Below, one piece after another: positions 6,185 through 8,841 of a DNA stretch of 8,841 nucleotides. The position numbers were made by a program, and so were the translations under genes. The notes beneath the pieces are model-generated. The model was not told where the DNA came from. It worked only from the letters and a program-made list of their open reading frames with translations, and did not search any database. Positions within the stretch are counted from its first letter, which is position 1. Each line of letters begins with the position of its first letter. Source of the DNA: Methanobacteriota archaeon (lineage in GTDB: Archaea; Methanobacteriota; Methanobacteria; Methanobacteriales; Methanobacteriaceae); assembly GCA_023436175.1 (NCBI GenBank), contig JAEZKE010000033.1, positions 1-8,841 on the forward strand, given 5' to 3'.

Positions 6185-7534
6185 ATGCAAAAAGCGTTAG
6201 AATATGTGGATGAAAATCTTGACACATTTATTGAAGACCTTAAATCATTATGTTCCATTCCTTCTATATCTTCACAAAATGAAGGTATAGAAGAAAGTGT
6301 AGCAAGGATCAAGGAAATTCTTGAAGAATCCGGATTAAATGTTGAAGTACTGAAGTTAGAAGGTGCCAATCCAGTAGTTTATGGGGAGTACAAACCTGAA
6401 AATTACGAAAAGACAATTATTTTTTATAATCATTACGATGTGCAACCTGCAGATCCGCTAGAGTTGTGGACAAGTCCACCTTTTGAACCTGAGATTAGAG
6501 ACGGCAAATTATTTGCAAGGGGAGTTGCAGATAACAAAGGGAATATAATAGCTCGAGTTAAGGCCGTAGAATCCATTTTAAAGACAATGGGTGATCTTCC
6601 TGTAGCCGTGAAATTCATTTTTGAGGGTGAAGAAGAAGTTGGTGGTGTTTCGCTTCCAGAATATGTTGAAAGATATAAGGATCTTTTAAAAGCTGATATC
6701 GGTGTCTGGGAATCTGGAGATAGGCATGAAAATGAGAGGCCGTCTGTTAAACTTGGTTATAAAGGGATGGCTTTTTTTGAATTTTCTGTGAAGAAAGCTG
6801 ATAAAGATGTGCATTCTGGCAGGGCAGGATTAGTTCCAAGCCCAATCTGGCGGTTAATTGAATTTTTAAGTAGTTTACGGGATGAAAAAGGTAAAATCTT
6901 AATTGAAGGGTTTTATGATAATGTCCATATAAGTAAAGAAGATGAAGATCTTTTAAAGGAAATTCCTTTTGATGATGATGAGATGAAGGAAGAATATGGG
7001 CTAACTGAATTTGCAGGGAAATTTGAAGGGTTTGAGGCGCTGAAATCATTATATCTAAAGCCAACATGTAATATTGATGGTATATATTCTGGATATATTG
7101 GAGAAGGAACTAAAACTATTGTTCCAAGTGAAGCCCTTGCTAAAGTAGACTTTAGACTTTTCCCGGGGCAGACACCTGAAAAACTCCTTGAAAGCCTCAA
7201 TAAACATGTGGAAAAACATGGATTTACAGATATTGATATTAAATATTTTTATGGCTATGAAGCAGCTAAAACAGATGCATCTTCATTTGCAGTAGACATA
7301 ATTAGAGAAGCTACAAGAAAAACATACGATATGGAACCTTTAATTTATCCAATATCGGTTGGAAGTAGCCCTATTTATAATTTCATAAATAAATTGGGTA
7401 TTCCAACCGTTTCTACTGGTGCAGAATACTGGGGTTCGCTCGTACATTCACCCAATGAAAATATAAGGATAGAAGACTTTAGGCTTGCTGTTAAAAATAT
7501 TGTAAATATAATTGATGAACTGTCCAGACATTAG
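6185..7534 (+). CDS. M20-family metallopeptidase (dipeptidase-like)
   Basis: A 449-residue cytoplasmic zinc hydrolase of the M20/ArgE/CNDP group, probably acting on dipeptides or related N-acyl substrates; the true substrate cannot be read from sequence. Active-site residues can be placed: His83 and Asp85 in NHYDVQPAD, bridging Asp116 in GVADNKGN, catalytic base Glu149 and ligand Glu150 in FEGEEEVGG, and late ligand His421 in GSLVHSPNENI. The usual later Asp/Glu ligand should be in the WESGDRHE stretch (Glu176 or Asp179). The dimerisation insert runs from about 190 to 315 and carries DVHSG at 208-212, the conserved His-Ser-Gly reached from the partner subunit. Length is normal for dipeptidase-type members. 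ATG 6185 follows GGTGAT by three bases. No signal peptide. It is monocistronic and converges on the next gene, with only 33 bases between the two stops. Confidence 0.93.
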   Translation: MQKALEYVDENLDTFIEDLKSLCSIPSISSQNEGIEESVARIKEILEESGLNVEVLKLEGANPVVYGEYKPENYEKTIIFYNHYDVQPADPLELWTSPPFEPEIRDGKLFARGVADNKGNIIARVKAVESILKTMGDLPVAVKFIFEGEEEVGGVSLPEYVERYKDLLKADIGVWESGDRHENERPSVKLGYKGMAFFEFSVKKADKDVHSGRAGLVPSPIWRLIEFLSSLRDEKGKILIEGFYDNVHISKEDEDLLKEIPFDDDEMKEEYGLTEFAGKFEGFEALKSLYLKPTCNIDGIYSGYIGEGTKTIVPSEALAKVDFRLFPGQTPEKLLESLNKHVEKHGFTDIDIKYFYGYEAAKTDASSFAVDIIREATRKTYDMEPLIYPISVGSSPIYNFINKLGIPTVSTGAEYWGSLVHSPNENIRIEDFRLAVKNIVNIIDELSRH

Positions 7535-7567
7535 TTGAAATTAAAAATAAGAGATAATGTAAATATG

Positions 7568-7894
7568 TTAATATGGTTTTATATCGTTGTAGTAATCTTC
7601 AAAGGCGGATTGATACTTTTTGAGGCCGCGCAGAATCTGCTCATCGCTTTTACCAACCAAACGTTTTAAAGGGCAGTGAATTGATACGATGATCTCTGCA
7701 ATGTCTCTTATGTATTTAACTTCAATCTCTACTATTTCCCCTTTTTTACTGAAATCATGTCTATTTAGCATTTCTTCAATATTCTTACATATGTTTTTAG
7801 GTAATTCATCATCTGAAAATACTACGGCACAATCACGTGCAGTTTGGATAGTTTCGTTAGCATCATATTCTTTTATACCTTCAAACCTGAGCAT
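7568..7894 (-). CDS. Uncharacterised 108-residue protein
   Basis: I do not recognise this family. The product is small, soluble and acidic in its first half: MLRFEGIKEYDANETIQTARD, then AVVFSDDELPKNICKNIEEMLNRH, a beta-rich middle EIVEIEVKYIRDIAEIIVSIHC, and a helical end (SDEQILRGLKKYQSAFEDYY). Alternating helix and strand suggest a compact alpha/beta fold; two cysteines (Cys22 in DCAVV, Cys36 in ICKN) and one in IHCPL show no metal-site spacing. The start ATG (7892-7894) has GTGAT four bases upstream and a TATA-like TTAAATATATC (7927-7937 on the - strand). Its first seven codons and whole promoter belong to the first unit of a tandem repeat array reaching to about 8355. It converges with the peptidase gene and no terminator is visible in the short gap. 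The coding call rests on an intact frame, start signals and sensible composition. Confidence 0.72.
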   Translation of the reverse strand: MLRFEGIKEYDANETIQTARDCAVVFSDDELPKNICKNIEEMLNRHDFSKKGEIVEIEVKYIRDIAEIIVSIHCPLKRLVGKSDEQILRGLKKYQSAFEDYYNDIKPY

Positions 7895-8355
7895 GATATC
7901 ACAAGTAATACTTTATTTTTAGATGTGATATATTTAACTGAAAGTTATAGAAAATATTTAATTAATTTAATGATTGTATTTTATTGAATTAATTGTAAAT
8001 GGTGTGTTTATCTTTGAATCTGAGCATGATAGCAAGTAATACTTTATTTTCAAGTGTGATATATTTTACTAAATCTTATTAAATAATTTGATTAATTAAT
8101 AATGGATGTATATTTGTTCAATTAATTGTAAAGGGCGTATTTACCTTTGAAATTGGGCATAATAACAAGTAATACTTTATTTTTGAATGTGATATATTTT
8201 ACTCGAATATCCAAATAATATTAATTCACTGAGATGCATTTTATTCAATTACTTATAAATGGCGCATTATTTACCTTCGAATCTGAGTATGATAAGAAGT
8301 AATATTTTATTTTTAGATGTGATATATTTTACTCGAATATCAAAATAATTAATTA
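7877..8355 (-). repeat. Tandem array with a period of about 131 bp (about 3.6 copies)
   Basis: Units begin near 7877, 8010, 8143 and 8273, and the core AAGTAATA-C/T-TTTATTTT recurs at 7903, 8034, 8167 and 8297 (steps of 131, 133 and 130). Every unit also keeps GTGATATATTT and a block resembling CTTTGAATCTGAGCATGAT. The fourth unit breaks off near 8355. Read on the - strand each unit carries a TATA-like element, a leader, and the start region of the 108-residue gene; the unit at 7877 is fused to that gene and homology ends after codon 6 or 7. Units three and four share extra sequence (TTTTACTCGAATATC), suggesting stepwise duplication. The spacing is too long and the copies too divergent for CRISPR. 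Confidence 0.9.
7927..7937 (-). promoter_or_regulatory. Likely TATA box of the 108-residue gene
   Basis: TTAAATATATC on the - strand lies about 38 bases before the start codon, leaving a short leader that still includes the GTGAT ribosome binding site. The same element is kept in all units of the tandem array (near 8058, 8190 and 8321 on the + strand as GATATATTTTA). Confidence 0.45.
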
Positions 8356-8666
8356 GTCTAAATTTAGGTATTCCTGGATTAATCTGTATATTATTATATG
8401 ATAAATAACAGATTAACTGTGGTGACATTTGGATAATAAAACTTAAAAAAATATGCAAATTTTAATATTTTTTAAGACAATTAGAGGTTTCTTAAATGAC
8501 AAAATAAGATAAAATAAATCAACAGGAAAAACAATTAAAATTAATTTAAACAAGTTATCTCTTGGAGATATGTTTTTCATGTTAAAACAGTAGATATTAT
8601 TAAAAATAAATTAACTTTCAAATATTATATCATAGTTTTTAAATGATTTAAGATTTCGAACTCTTA
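8356..8666. other. AT-rich stretch without a recognisable gene
   Basis: About 310 bases between the end of the tandem array and the purA promoter. Only poly-A/T runs and the hairpin at 8546-8575 stand out. Possible reading frames here are short, very rich in Ile/Asn/Lys codons, and lack a good ribosome binding site. Confidence 0.55.
8546..8575. other. Hairpin or operator-like palindrome upstream of purA
   Basis: TATCTC (8556-8561), TTG and GAGATA (8565-8570) form a perfect six-pair stem. AAACA on the left and TGTTT on the right can extend it by about five pairs across a three-base bulge. A short T run follows on the + strand. It lies about 160 bases before purA, upstream of that gene's apparent promoter, so it may be a binding site or a weak terminator rather than a leader structure. 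Confidence 0.35.
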
Positions 8667-8681
8667 GGGAAAGATTTTTAT
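8664..8681 (+). promoter_or_regulatory. Likely BRE/TATA promoter of purA
   Basis: TTAGGGAAAGATTTTTAT has a purine-rich BRE-like GGGAAAG followed by a TATA-like ATTTTTAT. Initiation about 25 bases downstream would fall near 8700 and give a leader of about 30 bases containing the GGAG ribosome binding site. Confidence 0.5.
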
Positions 8682-8730
8682 CATGGTCTTCCCATAGTAT
8701 AAGAGGCGAATAAATATGGAGAATTAAAAT

Positions 8731-8841
8731 ATGACATGTAGTATATTAGTTGGTGGCGCCTGGGGAGATGAAGGTAAAGGTAAATGTATCACTTATCTTT
8801 GTGACAATGATAAACCAGACATTATAGCAAGAGCAGGTGTA
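8731..8841 (+). CDS. purA: Adenylosuccinate synthetase, N-terminal part (cut by window end)
   Basis: The first 37 codons of a gene running off the window. The translation begins MTCSILVGGAWGDEGKGK, the N-terminal GTP-binding and catalytic signature of adenylosuccinate synthetase, which joins IMP and aspartate using GTP in the first step from IMP to AMP. The aspartate of GDEGKGK (residue 13) is the catalytic base in the family. ATG 8731 is chosen because GGAG (8718-8721) lies nine bases upstream and because the family motif begins a few residues later. A three-codon frame (ATG GAG AAT TAA, 8716-8727) precedes it. The gene follows the long AT-rich gap and has its own apparent promoter, so it starts a new transcription unit. 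The rest of the enzyme cannot be judged. Confidence 0.95.
   Translation, partial: MTCSILVGGAWGDEGKGKCITYLCDNDKPDIIARAGV

Noticed and set aside
6747..7200. Long reading frames (95 and 106 codons) on the - strand inside the peptidase gene
   Set aside because: The + strand frame here contains the dimerisation domain of a clear M20 enzyme, so these antisense frames are shadows.
7689..7922. A 77-codon reading frame on the + strand
   Set aside because: It is antisense to the 108-residue gene, is dominated by Ser/Ile/Leu and runs into the repeat array. The - strand frame has better start signals and composition.
7877..8355. Possible CRISPR array or replication-origin repeats
   Set aside because: The period of about 131 bp, divergence along the whole unit and lack of distinct repeat and spacer blocks exclude CRISPR. 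No cdc6/orc1 gene or origin-type motif is nearby to support an origin.
8267..8458. A 63-codon reading frame on the - strand ending ILRFEGK
   Set aside because: It is made of the AT-rich stretch and the fourth repeat unit, has biased Ile/Leu/Tyr composition and no good ribosome binding site. Its LRFEGK end is a by-product of the array.

Overview
The window looks like a chromosomal segment of a mesophilic, AT-rich methanogenic archaeon of the order Methanobacteriales, probably Methanobacterium or a close relative. The evidence is the archaeal-type GluRS, an LL-diaminopimelate aminotransferase of the methanogen kind, a short-chain prenyl synthase with an aromatic residue five positions before its first aspartate motif, GGTGAT/GGAG ribosome binding sites, and AT-rich promoters and U-rich terminators. 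From memory, the order RNase J - idsA - gltX - dapL matches the MTH49-MTH52 neighbourhood of Methanothermobacter thermautotrophicus.

Left part (1-4508) is a conserved housekeeping block on the + strand: the 3' end of an RNase J-type nuclease, idsA (FPP/GGPP synthase for archaeal lipids) overlapping it by one base, gltX (glutamyl-tRNA synthetase) and dapL (lysine/DAP pathway). Between gltX and dapL lie a double-hairpin, T-run terminator and a second, diverged copy of the last 75 bases of gltX whose differences are mostly synonymous.

Middle part (4509-6184) is accessory in appearance. One unrecognised 240-residue gene on the - strand, with a hydrophobic central segment, sits alone in AT-rich DNA. 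It is bracketed by two inverted copies of a 35-bp GC-rich repeat (32/35 identical), about 1.33 kb apart from outer end to outer end. This interval separates the dapL block from an M20-family metallopeptidase (6185-7534, + strand).

Right part (7535-8841): a 108-residue uncharacterised gene on the - strand converges on the peptidase gene. Its promoter, ribosome binding site and first seven codons form the first unit of a tandem array with a period of about 131 bp (roughly 3.6 copies, 7877-8355). The other units therefore look like orphan copies of the gene's 5' end, and two of them still open 12-codon reading frames. A mostly empty AT-rich stretch follows, with one hairpin, then a good archaeal promoter and the start of purA (adenylosuccinate synthetase), cut by the window edge.

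No tRNA, rRNA, CRISPR array, transposase or integrase was seen. The most unusual items are the gltX tail copy, the inverted repeats around the orphan gene, and the array of promoter-plus-start units.
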